DNA of 64,000 bases, taken from contig JAPOQK010000098.1 in the NCBI GenBank assembly GCA_026710795.1, positions 33,194-97,193 of the forward strand, read 5' to 3'. The notes below the pieces were generated by a model. That model searched no databases and had not been told where the DNA came from. It worked only from the letters and a program-made list of their open reading frames with translations. This document shows, piece after piece, positions 34,674 to 43,400 of this stretch. Position 1 is the stretch's first letter. Each line of letters begins with the position of its first letter. Both the position numbers and the translations under genes were made by a program. The DNA comes from Candidatus Poribacteria bacterium. GTDB lineage: Bacteria; Poribacteria; WGA-4E; WGA-3G.

Positions 34674-35600
34674 ATGAGTGTTATTTTGAAAGATTTTACA
34701 ACCACAACAAGATCAGCATATATTCCTGAAACTGGTGAAAAATATCAGATTTTAGTTCCTGCCCTTGAGGAAATAAGAAAGGCTATCCTTGAAATTGTAT
34801 TTCCTCCCAAAGGGATGACTATTGCCGAAGCAAAAGAAAAGTTAACAGTTATTTTTGATTTATCGGAAGAACAAATCAATGCAAAGATAATAAGTAAAAA
34901 TCATTATATAGACCAGTTTTATTACCTTGTTGCTCAAGCATTTCGAAATCTCAAAAAACATGGAAAAATAGTACAACCTGGTGGTGATAGAACACCTTAT
35001 TTCCTTGCTCAGGATGATAAACTAGATAAAGATGATACTGATGTATCCTATGAAGATGGTCCTGAAGAACATATTGAAGATAAGTTTACCGTTGACACCA
35101 TTGATGAAATGTTCCATAGCATACATAAACGATTGGCTATAGAACTATTGGATGAAATAAAAAACAACACACCTGCTTTCTTTGAGGAACTTGTAATTGA
35201 CCTACTTGTTACAATGGGCTATGGTGGTTCACGTGAAGATGCCGAAGCAGTTGGACGGAGTGGTGATGGTGGAATTGATGGAATCATTAATGAAGACAGA
35301 CTCGGTCTTGATGTGGTCTATGTTCAAGCAAAACGCTGGGAAAATAAGGTTGGTGAACCTCCAATACGAGATTTTGTCGGTGCATTAGATGGTGAAGGAG
35401 CACAGAAAGGAATTTTCATTACAACTTCGGATTTTATTCCGTCAGCTGAACGATTTGCTGACCGTAGCACAAAAAAGATTGTACTTATCAATGGAGAAAA
35501 ACTGACAGAATTAATGATTAAACATAACATAGGTGTTTCCACATCTAAAACTTACGAAATTAAACGTGTAGACTCTGATTATTTTGATGAAATTACATAA
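34674..35600 (+). CDS. Mrr-type restriction endonuclease
   Basis: A 308-residue protein from ATG 34674; upstream in-frame codons overlap the inverted repeat and are not protein-like. The N-terminal half (YQILVPALEEIRKAILEIVF... and DQFYYLVAQAFRNLKKHGKI) is the Mrr winged-helix DNA-recognition domain. The C-terminal PD-(D/E)xK domain has FFEELVIDLLVTMGYGG, GRSGDGGIDGIINED and VYVQAKRW, which give the catalytic Asp and the Q-x-K. Mrr enzymes cut methylated or otherwise marked foreign DNA. No methylase is adjacent, which fits a solitary modification-dependent enzyme. The upstream repeat may indicate arrival by recombination, but base use looks like the neighbours. Confidence 0.9.
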   Translation: MSVILKDFTTTTRSAYIPETGEKYQILVPALEEIRKAILEIVFPPKGMTIAEAKEKLTVIFDLSEEQINAKIISKNHYIDQFYYLVAQAFRNLKKHGKIVQPGGDRTPYFLAQDDKLDKDDTDVSYEDGPEEHIEDKFTVDTIDEMFHSIHKRLAIELLDEIKNNTPAFFEELVIDLLVTMGYGGSREDAEAVGRSGDGGIDGIINEDRLGLDVVYVQAKRWENKVGEPPIRDFVGALDGEGAQKGIFITTSDFIPSAERFADRSTKKIVLINGEKLTELMIKHNIGVSTSKTYEIKRVDSDYFDEIT

Positions 35601-35603
35601 AAA

Positions 35604-35630
35604 TGCTCCAACTGTATCACAACTGGAGCA
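35604..35630. terminator. Bidirectional terminator between the Mrr-type and enolase-superfamily genes
   Basis: TGCTCCA (35604-35610) pairs with TGGAGCA (35624-35630), with partial pairing further in. On the minus strand the stem is followed by TTTTTAT, a good T-tract for the enolase-superfamily gene; on the plus strand the tract is poor. It sits between two convergent genes. Confidence 0.7.
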
Positions 35631-35653
35631 CTGCAGAATTTTACCTAAGCCTC

Positions 35654-36835
35654 CTAAACTACCTCCATCCATACTCCCGGCACAAATCCCGGATATTTAC
35701 CTTCACTAAACGCAGGATAATACTCTCCCTCACTTGTAAAATCGTGAATGTCTTCACCTCCATCTTGATTTGGTATATGTACCCTACAAATATAGTCGCT
35801 CTGTTGTAATAATTGTTGTGAGGTTGGTGTAGATGGGTCAACACGATATTCAGCTAAGGCATCCTCGTCTATAGTAACTCCCAGACCAGGTGTATCAGGA
35901 ACCTGAATTGTACCATCAATAACTTCAAGCCTTGTTTCAAGCAAATCAGATTCCCACAGTTCATGACATGTAATTGAAGGTAATTCTGCTTGTGACAGAA
36001 TAGAGCCAAGATGCACACAGTACGCAGTAGTAATACCGGTGCCAACCATCTGTAACCAAAAAGGTTGATCAAATGAAGCACACAGTGCGTTTGTTCGTTG
36101 TAATGAATTGACACCACCTCCAACCACAAACCCACCACAACATCGCGCATGCAGACAAGATTCATTCCAGTGTTCTACAATCCTTTTTTCTACTGCTTCC
36201 TGTAATCTCGCTGCACCTTCTAAATCTGTTCCAAGATAGAATGGACTTTCGTAGATAGCTACATTGGGATGTTGATCTAATTTCTGTAACATTGGTATAG
36301 CATTGTCTGCATTTAGCAGAAAACCGTTGAAGTCAATATCAAGTCGATAGTCATCAGGAACTGCATCACCAACAGCGTTGACCTGTGCAATTATATCGCG
36401 CCAAGGTCTTGCCTTTAGCTTTGCAGATGTATAACCACGTTTGACCGATTCTTGTACCTCAGCAACCCAATCTTCAGGTGGCATGTCAATATCCCACCAA
36501 GATATAGGACATCTATCACGCACTTTAGGTCCTATCAAGTCAGAAACAGACGCACCTACTGTTTTACCAACGGCATCATAAAGGGACATCTGTATACCAA
36601 AACCAACGCCATCATTATTCATACATACATAAGGATTTTTCCCTATTAAACCGTCAACGTTACCTGATTCATCATACAGGTTATCACCATATCCAATTAC
36701 ACCATTACTAAGTTCCGTACGGTAAACATAGACTCTTTCACCATGTGTTGCTGCACGGTTCATATGGCGACTAACCCGATCACAGTAAAAGGGTATATTT
36801 AAGGGTATTGTTTCAATATTTTTGATGGTAAGCAT
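35654..36835 (-). CDS. Mandelate racemase/muconate-lactonising (enolase superfamily) enzyme
   Basis: A 393-residue enzyme. The N-terminal capping domain begins IKNIETIPLNIPF, and the barrel domain carries SAKLKARPW (the K-x-K catalytic lysines), RLDIDFNGFL and IYESPF (two metal ligands). The third metal ligand and the His-Asp dyad are less clear, and the segment VVGGGVNSLQRTNALCASFDQP replaces the usual one. It is likely a sugar-acid dehydratase or racemase, but the substrate is not defined. GGGAGGATT precedes the ATG. It is a single gene with a terminator, flanked upstream by a 1-kb repeat-rich gap. Confidence 0.87.
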   Translation of the reverse strand: MLTIKNIETIPLNIPFYCDRVSRHMNRAATHGERVYVYRTELSNGVIGYGDNLYDESGNVDGLIGKNPYVCMNNDGVGFGIQMSLYDAVGKTVGASVSDLIGPKVRDRCPISWWDIDMPPEDWVAEVQESVKRGYTSAKLKARPWRDIIAQVNAVGDAVPDDYRLDIDFNGFLLNADNAIPMLQKLDQHPNVAIYESPFYLGTDLEGAARLQEAVEKRIVEHWNESCLHARCCGGFVVGGGVNSLQRTNALCASFDQPFWLQMVGTGITTAYCVHLGSILSQAELPSITCHELWESDLLETRLEVIDGTIQVPDTPGLGVTIDEDALAEYRVDPSTPTSQQLLQQSDYICRVHIPNQDGGEDIHDFTSEGEYYPAFSEGKYPGFVPGVWMEVV

Positions 36836-36936
36836 CTTAATCCTCCCAACTATTTGTTATATCCGAATTGTAGCACATATTAAATAATATGTTAACATTC
36901 AATACCTTCAGGTCAAGGTTATTTAGTTCTTCGTAG

Positions 36937-36963
36937 GTCGGAGTGAGCAAATCGAAGTCCGAC
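36937..36963. repeat. Short hairpin repeat GTCGGA...TCCGAC
   Basis: GTCGGA (36937-36942) and TCCGAC (36958-36963) are inverted, with outer CTTCG/CGAAG pairs nested imperfectly around them. The more G+C-rich composition differs from its surroundings. It resembles REP-type intergenic elements. Confidence 0.6.
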
Positions 36964-37011
36964 ATCTTATACCATTTCTAATAAATAAAGTGCCATTTGC
37001 TGAGGACTACT

Positions 37012-37126
37012 TGTAGGAGCGACCCGGGGAATGCCTAAATGGCATTCATACCGTTGATTTGGGGGAATGCCTAAATGGCATTCATACCGTTGATTTACTG
37101 GTCGCGACCGGGAGGTCGCTCCTACA
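37012..37126. repeat. Hairpin repeat with 13-bp terminal arms and internal 36-bp tandem copies
   Basis: TGTAGGAGCGACC (37012-37024) and GGTCGCTCCTACA (37114-37126) are perfect inverted arms. Between them a 36-bp unit is repeated twice (37026-37061 and 37062-37096), each containing the palindrome AATGCC-TAAAT-GGCATT, followed by GGTCGCGACC. The whole element could fold into a branched hairpin. It is typical of a mobile or REP-like intergenic element. Confidence 0.88.
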
Positions 37127-37268
37127 GAAGAAAGATTTCCAATCAATAACAATGGTTGAATCCAGTAATGGAACAATAAATATTAGAATTGGTATTACGA
37201 GTAATTTCAAAACTATCCTAATGAAACATAAATCCATTGAAAACAACTTTGAATGACCGTATATCCCT

Positions 37269-37291
37269 TCTGTGCCTTCTGTGATTCTGAC
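37269..37291. repeat. TTCTGTG-type repeat segment
   Basis: CTTCTGTG-CCTTCTGTG-ATTCTGAC is a degenerate single arm of the inverted repeat at 34434-34576. It marks this gap as a second site of the same intergenic repeat family. Confidence 0.6.
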
Positions 37292-37482
37292 AAAATCCTA
37301 AAAACATAATATTACCAATATATATCCAATATAGAATTCCATCTTTTAATTTGACATATACAAATAGATACTATATAATTAACACGTGTTTATAATGTGA
37401 GAATATATCGGCTGCTATGTTTAGTGTTGCATGTGGAACAATTTGGAGGATTAAATTGAACAAAACAAACAAAAAGGGAGCA

Positions 37483-37560
37483 AATAAAAAAAGTGAAATT
37501 CGCGTCACTTTCCTTGTACAGACTGGATTCTTAACGTCACAGTGACGTGCAAAAGGTCAC
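37483..37560 (-). repeat. 78-bp dispersed repeat, copy B
   Basis: Read on the minus strand, this matches copy A (8957-9034) with equal length and no gaps. The palindrome CGTCAC-A-GTGACG (37535-37547) is more perfect here. It starts 294 bp upstream of the PhyH start and points away from it, as copy A does from the thuA-like gene. Confidence 0.85.
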
Positions 37561-37853
37561 ATTTAAAAGCTATAGAAAATCTATAATTATGTCTATGAAA
37601 AAATCAATATCTTTTCTCTTTAATTGCGTCTGTATATATAATTGAAGAAAATTTCTTTTATATCAACAAAAGTTGTGGATGATTTATTGATGTTAAGCTT
37701 TCATGCTGTTGTAAGTACTATTCTTAATCTGACAAAATATTGTCATTCTATAGCATTTGACTCTGCCACTACTTTGTTGATATAATAACAATACCTTATA
37801 CCTTTGTATCTGTAAATATATATTTATTTGTGTAGATAGAGCAGGAGTGCATT

Positions 37854-38717
37854 ATGACAAGAATTGAACCATTTACTGAATCAAATGAATTCTTAAGTCA
37901 ACCAGATAAACTTCGCGAACAAGCGCGTCAAGATGGATACCTCTTTTTTAGAAAACTAATTGATACAGATTCTATTCAACAACTGAGACAGAATTTTTTG
38001 GAAATTTGTCATCGTCATGGTTGGGCACAGGGCGGTGAAACGCTAATGGACGGAATCCGTATTGGTGGACCATTCATGGAAGGTGATGACGGTTATTGGC
38101 CCGTTTTAGATGAATTTCAATCTCTGGAATCATTCCATGCGTTTGCTCATCATCCTGCTATTTTGGATATGTGTGACAAATTATTCGGTGAAAAAACATT
38201 GGTGCACCCGCGGAATATTGGAAGAATTATGTTTCCCGAAAACACTAAATTTACGACACCCGCGCACCAAGATTTTATCCATATTAGAGGAACAGAAGAA
38301 ACTTACACCGCGTGGATTCCATTGGGTGACTGTCCAAAATATTTGGGTGGTTTAACTGTATTATCTGGATCACATCGTTCTGGTGTATATCCTGTCAAAC
38401 CGGCATTTGGCGCAGGAGGAGTCGGGATTGATACCGATCCATTAGAAGCTGACGGAATGCATTGGGTATCCGGTGATTATGAAATAGGAGATGCACTATT
38501 CTTTCATAGCCATGCCGTACATAAAGCATTACCTAATCAGACACCTGACAGGATTCGTCTGTCCGTAGATTACCGGTATCAAGGCAGTTCACAACCTGTC
38601 ACGGAAGGATCTTTATTGCCACATTTCAATCGGATGCCATGGGAACAAATATATAAAGAGTGGAATACAAATGATTATCAATACTATTGGAAATCGTTTG
38701 ATCTAAATATGGTGTAA
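37854..38717 (+). CDS. Phytanoyl-CoA dioxygenase (PhyH) family protein
   Basis: A 287-residue Fe(II)/2-oxoglutarate oxygenase. Both halves of the facial triad are present: HQD in TPAHQDFIHIRG and the distal His in FHSHAVHKALPNQTPDRIRLS with the 2-oxoglutarate-binding Arg. The core strand segment is WIPLGDCPKYLGGLTVLSGSHRSG. It differs clearly from the two other PhyH proteins of the window, so these are not recent duplicates. The substrate is unknown; a small secondary metabolite or lipid is likely. AGGAGTG precedes the ATG. The upstream 1 kb is gene-free and repeat-rich. Confidence 0.9.
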   Translation: MTRIEPFTESNEFLSQPDKLREQARQDGYLFFRKLIDTDSIQQLRQNFLEICHRHGWAQGGETLMDGIRIGGPFMEGDDGYWPVLDEFQSLESFHAFAHHPAILDMCDKLFGEKTLVHPRNIGRIMFPENTKFTTPAHQDFIHIRGTEETYTAWIPLGDCPKYLGGLTVLSGSHRSGVYPVKPAFGAGGVGIDTDPLEADGMHWVSGDYEIGDALFFHSHAVHKALPNQTPDRIRLSVDYRYQGSSQPVTEGSLLPHFNRMPWEQIYKEWNTNDYQYYWKSFDLNMV

Positions 38718-38830
38718 TTATTGATACAGATCTTTGTGTCGCTTCTGTTTAGGTAAGAGAATAAGATTGACACTACCATATTCAATCGTTAATCAAAACA
38801 AATCAACTCCTTTGAGAGGGATGTAAAACA

Positions 38831-39910
38831 TTGACTAAAATAAAGCATCTTGCCTTTCTTGGTATTATATTATTCGTCGTTATGTCTGCTTCCGCGGAAA
38901 ACTATACTGGTGATTTTCTGACTAACGGAATTGGTGCACGTGCACTGGGACTTGGAGGTGCTTATGTTAGCATCGCTGACGATGCAACCGCAACATATTG
39001 GAATCCAGCAGGAATAGCAGGAATTGACCAAAAGTATCAGGTAAGTCTAATGCATGCAGCGCGCCGTTCTGGATTAGGTTCATTTAGTAATGTTAGTGGA
39101 ATTAGTAAAATCATTCCACACCTAACCATCGGTTTGTCGTGGATAAGTGCTGGGATTGATGACATACCCATTTACTATGATGTACCAGCATTTGACATCA
39201 ATATCAGTGCAGAACAACGAAAAAACGATCCGAAATTCCGTCCAAGAGAGCAAGATTTCATTCCAGCAGGATATCTAAATGATAGTGAAAATGCTTATGT
39301 CCTATCACTCGCTTCAGGTTTCACCATTAGTCAGTCGTGGTGGGATAATTTTGGCAGAGACTCAATTCCACCAGAATTTTTGTTTGGTATAAATACAAAG
39401 GTTATCTTTCAAAGTTTCAACGGTGTTGGTGAACTTGACGAGACAACATCTCAATTTGCTAATTACGGTAGCAGTGGCTACGGTTTTGATGCAGGTATGC
39501 TTGTGCGCCTTCCTGACTTAAATGCAATATTCGGTTTGGAGAATGTAGGCGGGTTTGCTTTCGGTTTTAATCTTCAAGATATATCTCAAACGACATTGAC
39601 TTGGAATACCGTCCCCGCACAAAAAGAGTCAATTCCTTCAAATACAAATATAGGACTTACCTATTTCACAAACCTGTTATTCAATAGAGAATTAATTGTC
39701 TCATATCAATGGCAGGCTCGTTATGGCGGTCAAACACATCTCGGTATAGAATATGAACTCACCCCTCAATTGGCATTACGCACTGGATTACGTGATAGTC
39801 GTTTTACAAGTGGTATCGGTATCCAACTGAAGCAGTTCCGTCTTGACTATGCCCTTCTCATAGGTGATCTAATTAACACACATTTTTTGAGTGTATTATG
39901 GGCATTCTAA
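38831..39910 (+). CDS. PorV/PorQ-like outer-membrane beta-barrel protein
   Basis: A 359-residue exported protein with signal peptide (KHLAFLGIILFVVMSASA). The mature N-terminus, DFLTNGIGARALGLGGAYVSIADDATATYWNPAG (positions about 28-61), is the diagnostic start of PorV/PorQ and UPF0164 FadL-like barrels. The rest alternates hydrophobic strands and ends in SVLWAF, with a terminal Phe as in barrel proteins handled by BamA. PorV works in type IX secretion in Bacteroidetes, but in other phyla such proteins may be simple channels. The start is TTG 38831, preceded by GAGAGGGA. It converges with the MFS gene, 2 nt apart. Confidence 0.85.
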   Translation: MTKIKHLAFLGIILFVVMSASAENYTGDFLTNGIGARALGLGGAYVSIADDATATYWNPAGIAGIDQKYQVSLMHAARRSGLGSFSNVSGISKIIPHLTIGLSWISAGIDDIPIYYDVPAFDINISAEQRKNDPKFRPREQDFIPAGYLNDSENAYVLSLASGFTISQSWWDNFGRDSIPPEFLFGINTKVIFQSFNGVGELDETTSQFANYGSSGYGFDAGMLVRLPDLNAIFGLENVGGFAFGFNLQDISQTTLTWNTVPAQKESIPSNTNIGLTYFTNLLFNRELIVSYQWQARYGGQTHLGIEYELTPQLALRTGLRDSRFTSGIGIQLKQFRLDYALLIGDLINTHFLSVLWAF

Positions 39911-39912
39911 CT

Positions 39913-41136
39913 TTAATTGGGTTTTGATAAATCGGGTTGTTTTCGAAGAAAAAGCACGAGCGGAGAAACAATCAATGGTACCATTACTAACCCATCAAGC
40001 ACAATATGTAATCCATACGTGTCAGCCATAGCACCAACAATCAAATTCAACAATCCACCAACTCCCCACGATGCCCCCATCATAAAACTTGATGCGATAT
40101 TTTCATGTCCACGTAACATTATCTGTGCCCATATTATATTCAAAGTGATTGAACTTGAAAGAACTACATTTCCAAAAAATAGAAATATAAGTGAAGTTAT
40201 TCCTTGGGTATGTAAAGCAGCATAGAGTAGTGGTGGTGCAATTACAAGTGAAAACAACAACAATACTACAGTATTAATTCGACTTAAGACCCATCCGCTT
40301 CCCATGATTCCCATAGACCCTGCAAAGATATAGAGTGCGACAACTAAAGAACGCATCTGATCTGTATATTTCAGGTCATCATAGTAGATGGAGAGAAAGT
40401 TTTCTAATCCTATCCCAGTTACCGTACGAAATGAAGCAACTACAAACAACACAATTAGCGGGAGCAAGTGAGGTCGAGAAACATACCAAAATGATTCTGG
40501 TTGGCTTTTTCCTTCAGTTGATAATACACGAGCAGAAGCACTTAAATCAAGTTCGTGTTCAAATTTCATAATAAATGGGACCATTAAAGCCACCAGTAAC
40601 CCAGGTATCATTTCCCATATTAAGTGTCCGTATCCCCAACGGTATGGTATAAATAAAAGGACAACTGGACCGATAGCACGTCCAATGTTTCCACCTGTAA
40701 GAAAGATGGAGATACCCATACCCCGTGTTTCAGCTGCGAGTGCTCCTGCATAAGTCGTTGCTTGTGGATGAAATGCGGCTACGCCAGTACCACCTATTGC
40801 TAATAACAGTAATACAAAAGTTGTTGAAGGGACAATACTGACAAGACTTAAACCGATCACCGTAAAGGCAACACCGAATGTAATAAAATGTATTGTCCTG
40901 AATCTATCCGATAACCAACCGAAGAAAACTTGACCGAGAGAACTAAAAAGGCTATAGACTGAGATGAGAATTCCTGCAAAACTATTCCGTGTAGCTGCAG
41001 ATGCAAGGTTTTCTAACAAACGTGGTTGTAAATGAGGAAATAAGTTTGCGTAAGAATCAAGGATGGTATGGGTGAATGTTAGGAAGATAAACTGGTTACG
41101 AGTTGAGGAGCTTGTCTGTTTTTGGTTGTTTTGCAT
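39913..41136 (-). CDS. MFS transporter, fosmidomycin-resistance-like
   Basis: A 407-residue transporter with about 12 membrane spans. The MFS motif A is GQVFFGWLSDRFRTIHFI after span 2. The N-terminus (FLTFTHTILDSYANLFPHLQP) and GGTGVAAFHPQATTYAG with the conserved FHP match the Fsr (fosmidomycin resistance) subgroup. The function is likely efflux or uptake of an unknown small compound. A polar Gln/Ser/Thr-rich N-terminal tail precedes the first span. The ATG lacks a clear ribosome-binding site. It lies 53 nt downstream of the helicase gene on the same strand, but no functional link is evident. Confidence 0.88.
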   Translation of the reverse strand: MQNNQKQTSSSTRNQFIFLTFTHTILDSYANLFPHLQPRLLENLASAATRNSFAGILISVYSLFSSLGQVFFGWLSDRFRTIHFITFGVAFTVIGLSLVSIVPSTTFVLLLLAIGGTGVAAFHPQATTYAGALAAETRGMGISIFLTGGNIGRAIGPVVLLFIPYRWGYGHLIWEMIPGLLVALMVPFIMKFEHELDLSASARVLSTEGKSQPESFWYVSRPHLLPLIVLFVVASFRTVTGIGLENFLSIYYDDLKYTDQMRSLVVALYIFAGSMGIMGSGWVLSRINTVVLLLFSLVIAPPLLYAALHTQGITSLIFLFFGNVVLSSSITLNIIWAQIMLRGHENIASSFMMGASWGVGGLLNLIVGAMADTYGLHIVLDGLVMVPLIVSPLVLFLRKQPDLSKPN

Positions 41137-41189
41137 TAGGTAATTTGGACATCAAGGTTCATATCTTATTGATTATAGCATAAACGAAT

Positions 41190-42908
41190 TTAATCGTCTT
41201 TTATTTTTTGTAATTTCTTATTCGCATACCAATATGTTAACTTGCGTATAAAGTAACCGACATTTTTCCGTATATTCTGAAATTCTGGCACAAATTGACA
41301 TATTCCACCAAGGACAACCAACTGCGATTTTGCTCTGGTCATTGCCACATAAAATACACGTCGTTCCTCTTCAAGGATAGTATCTTTACGAGGAAATCTC
41401 CGTTCAAGCGTATTATGTATTATAATGACCCTTTCCCACTCACATCCCTTCGCCTTGTGTATAGTCGTAACCTCAATCGGATAAGATGTTTTCACTTCAG
41501 ATAATAACTCCTGAACTCGGTTTACCTCATAGTTTGTCCTGACAAGAATGGCTGTCTCAACAGAATCAGATATACACTTTAATAAATACTCAGATAATGT
41601 CGCTGGTGTTGTATCAACAATATCGATTATACATTGCATCGGATTATAGGCGCGTAAGTTTTTTCGAATTCTGGAACTGTTCTGTTCAATTAATGCCCTT
41701 GCATGTTCTACTATAGTTGACTTGGATCGATAATTCTGTGTAATCTCATATATTGTCACATCTGATCTGTCAGAGAATTCTAACATTATCTCGGAATTAC
41801 CACCACGAAAACTATATATCGCTTGGTCATCATCTCCGACAGCAAACAGATTTTCAGATAACTGAGAAATCATACGGTAATCTGATATAGATATATCTTG
41901 AAATTCATCAACGAGTAGGTATGGATATTGATCTCGGTAGGTTTGTTTTACGTTAGGATGGGTCTCAAGCAAATTAGCAGCAAATATAATCATATCCTCA
42001 AAATCAATAGCATTTGCTTCTGATTTCTTTGTTTCATATTTCTTTGCAAATTCACGTGCGATACGGTGTTCTATTGTGTTTGGGTCAAACAGACCAGTTT
42101 TTACTTGACGTTTTGCTCGCATTACAATATTTTTGATGTCATAAAACTGCTCAGTTAGGCTTTCAAATTCAGTGTCTCTGTCAAGATGATCGGTATATTC
42201 TATTTCAAAATGCTGACAAAACATCTCAATCATAAGTTGATTACTATACTGAATTCGCAAAGGATCAACCCTATTGAAAACACCCCCATGATCCCTATAA
42301 TATCTAATCCAATGCGATTCACGTAAGTTTGCTTTATTACCCGGAACTTGTTCTAACACCTCAAAAACGAATTGGGATTCTCCCTCCGAACGTATGGATT
42401 GACGCAGACGATCATTTGATGAATGCTCAAAATGTTCCCGTCGCCTTCTATCTGGATTTGTGGTTTGTCCAATATAACACTTACCTGTCTGTATGTTCTC
42501 AATTTTATATATAGCGACTTTAGATTTTGATGCTAATAGATCAAGTTGCCTCTTTTCCTCAGCAATAACTGAATCTATTTCACTTGACCAGATTTCAGGT
42601 GGATATTTAAATCCCGCATGTAGATGATATTTCGTAATAATGTCTTTGCAGAAGGAATGAAGCGTACGTATTTTGGGTAATTCAGTTTTTATTGATAGAT
42701 TCCTAAGAATCCGATTCTCCATTTCTTCTACTGCTTTTCTATTAAATGCAATTGCGAGGATGTTTGATGGTGGGATATTGTGAGATTGAATGAGATTCAG
42801 AATACGTTCTGTTACAACAGTGGTTTTGCCACTTCCCGGACCAGCAACTACGATAGCTGGACCTGTGAAATGTTTTACAGCTTTATATTGGTTTTTGTCA
42901 AGATGCAT
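41190..42908 (-). CDS. UvrD/Rep-type SF1 helicase with an internal GIY-YIG nuclease domain
   Basis: A 572-residue chimera. Helicase motifs run in order: Q-motif-like LDKNQYKAV, Walker A GPGSGKTT (23-30), motif Ia LAIAFNRKAVEEM, Ib RTLHSFC, Walker B VDEFQD (333-338), motif III DDQAIYSFRG, motif IV QNYRS, motif V TTIHKAKGCEW (481-491) and motif VI VAMTRAK (521-527). Between Ib and IDFEDM, residues 131-213 form a GIY-YIG nuclease domain: VAIYKIEN, KCYIGQTT (YIG at 145-147), an Arg cluster at 154-157, Glu197 in RESHWI and Asn212. All catalytic positions are kept. The region between motifs IV and V is short, so no full 2B domain is present. It is cytosolic. The start ATG lacks a clear ribosome-binding site. 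Confidence 0.92.
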   Translation of the reverse strand: MHLDKNQYKAVKHFTGPAIVVAGPGSGKTTVVTERILNLIQSHNIPPSNILAIAFNRKAVEEMENRILRNLSIKTELPKIRTLHSFCKDIITKYHLHAGFKYPPEIWSSEIDSVIAEEKRQLDLLASKSKVAIYKIENIQTGKCYIGQTTNPDRRRREHFEHSSNDRLRQSIRSEGESQFVFEVLEQVPGNKANLRESHWIRYYRDHGGVFNRVDPLRIQYSNQLMIEMFCQHFEIEYTDHLDRDTEFESLTEQFYDIKNIVMRAKRQVKTGLFDPNTIEHRIAREFAKKYETKKSEANAIDFEDMIIFAANLLETHPNVKQTYRDQYPYLLVDEFQDISISDYRMISQLSENLFAVGDDDQAIYSFRGGNSEIMLEFSDRSDVTIYEITQNYRSKSTIVEHARALIEQNSSRIRKNLRAYNPMQCIIDIVDTTPATLSEYLLKCISDSVETAILVRTNYEVNRVQELLSEVKTSYPIEVTTIHKAKGCEWERVIIIHNTLERRFPRKDTILEEERRVFYVAMTRAKSQLVVLGGICQFVPEFQNIRKNVGYFIRKLTYWYANKKLQKIKDD

Positions 42909-42962
42909 ATATCATAGTGAATATAGAATTAACCATACAGTTACGGAGGTTACATTGTGATT

Positions 42963-43400
42963 TTACTTAGGAATTCGTCTCACCCATAACAATAGGGCTA
43001 CATTCATTGCACCTACAAATCCAAAAATGTAAGATTGAATGCCTACTAAATTAGCAGTAGTTTCAATAGTGATTGCCCCAAGAATAGGTAATCCAAGGGC
43101 AATACAAGTAAAGAAAGTAAGACTTTTAGCTCCTTTTGCTTCCCAGAAAGTTAACTCACGTTTTAATACCTGCAGATAGGAATGTTCCCATAGTCGTGAT
43201 GTCCACTTCCCTTGCATAAACCCAAGCACAATTCCAGCTGCATATCCAAAACATGACCAACTTAGTAGATCAGTATGATTCCCTTTTGAAACTACGGTGA
43301 TCCATAATACCTCCCCAAGAAATGTTACAATGATGAATGCCCAAAATATAGGCAATTTCATATAGAAAGGGAGTAACCTTCGTGAGAGTGTATCTTTCAT
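42963..43400 (-). CDS. Small integral membrane protein, unknown
   Basis: A 145-residue protein with four likely membrane spans: FWAFIIVTFLGEVLWITVV, WSCFGYAAGIVLGFMQG, LTFFTCIALGLPILGAITI and IFGFVGAMNVALLLWV, with a polar helix between spans 2 and 3. I do not recognise the family. Its ATG overlaps the purQ stop in an ATGA, so it is translated with purQ and is part of the purL-purQ transcript. Nothing in it suggests a purine role; it could be a transporter accessory or a chance rider. Confidence 0.7.
   Translation of the reverse strand: MKDTLSRRLLPFYMKLPIFWAFIIVTFLGEVLWITVVSKGNHTDLLSWSCFGYAAGIVLGFMQGKWTSRLWEHSYLQVLKRELTFWEAKGAKSLTFFTCIALGLPILGAITIETTANLVGIQSYIFGFVGAMNVALLLWVRRIPK

Larger units (their letters stand above)
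36836..37853. other. 1-kb gene-free region rich in inverted repeats
   Basis: This region lies between two divergent genes. It holds four repeat types: a GTCGGA/TCCGAC hairpin (36937-36963), a 115-bp hairpin element with internal tandem copies (37012-37126), a TTCTGTG segment (37269-37291), and copy B of the 78-bp dispersed repeat (37483-37560). The rest (about 37570-37853) is plain A+T-rich promoter-like sequence ahead of the PhyH gene. No credible coding frame is seen. Confidence 0.8.

Noticed and set aside
33549..35600. DraT-DraG style ADP-ribosylation switch or defence pair with the Mrr-type gene
   Set aside because: No ADP-ribosyltransferase is present, and the two genes are 350 bp apart with an inverted repeat between them.
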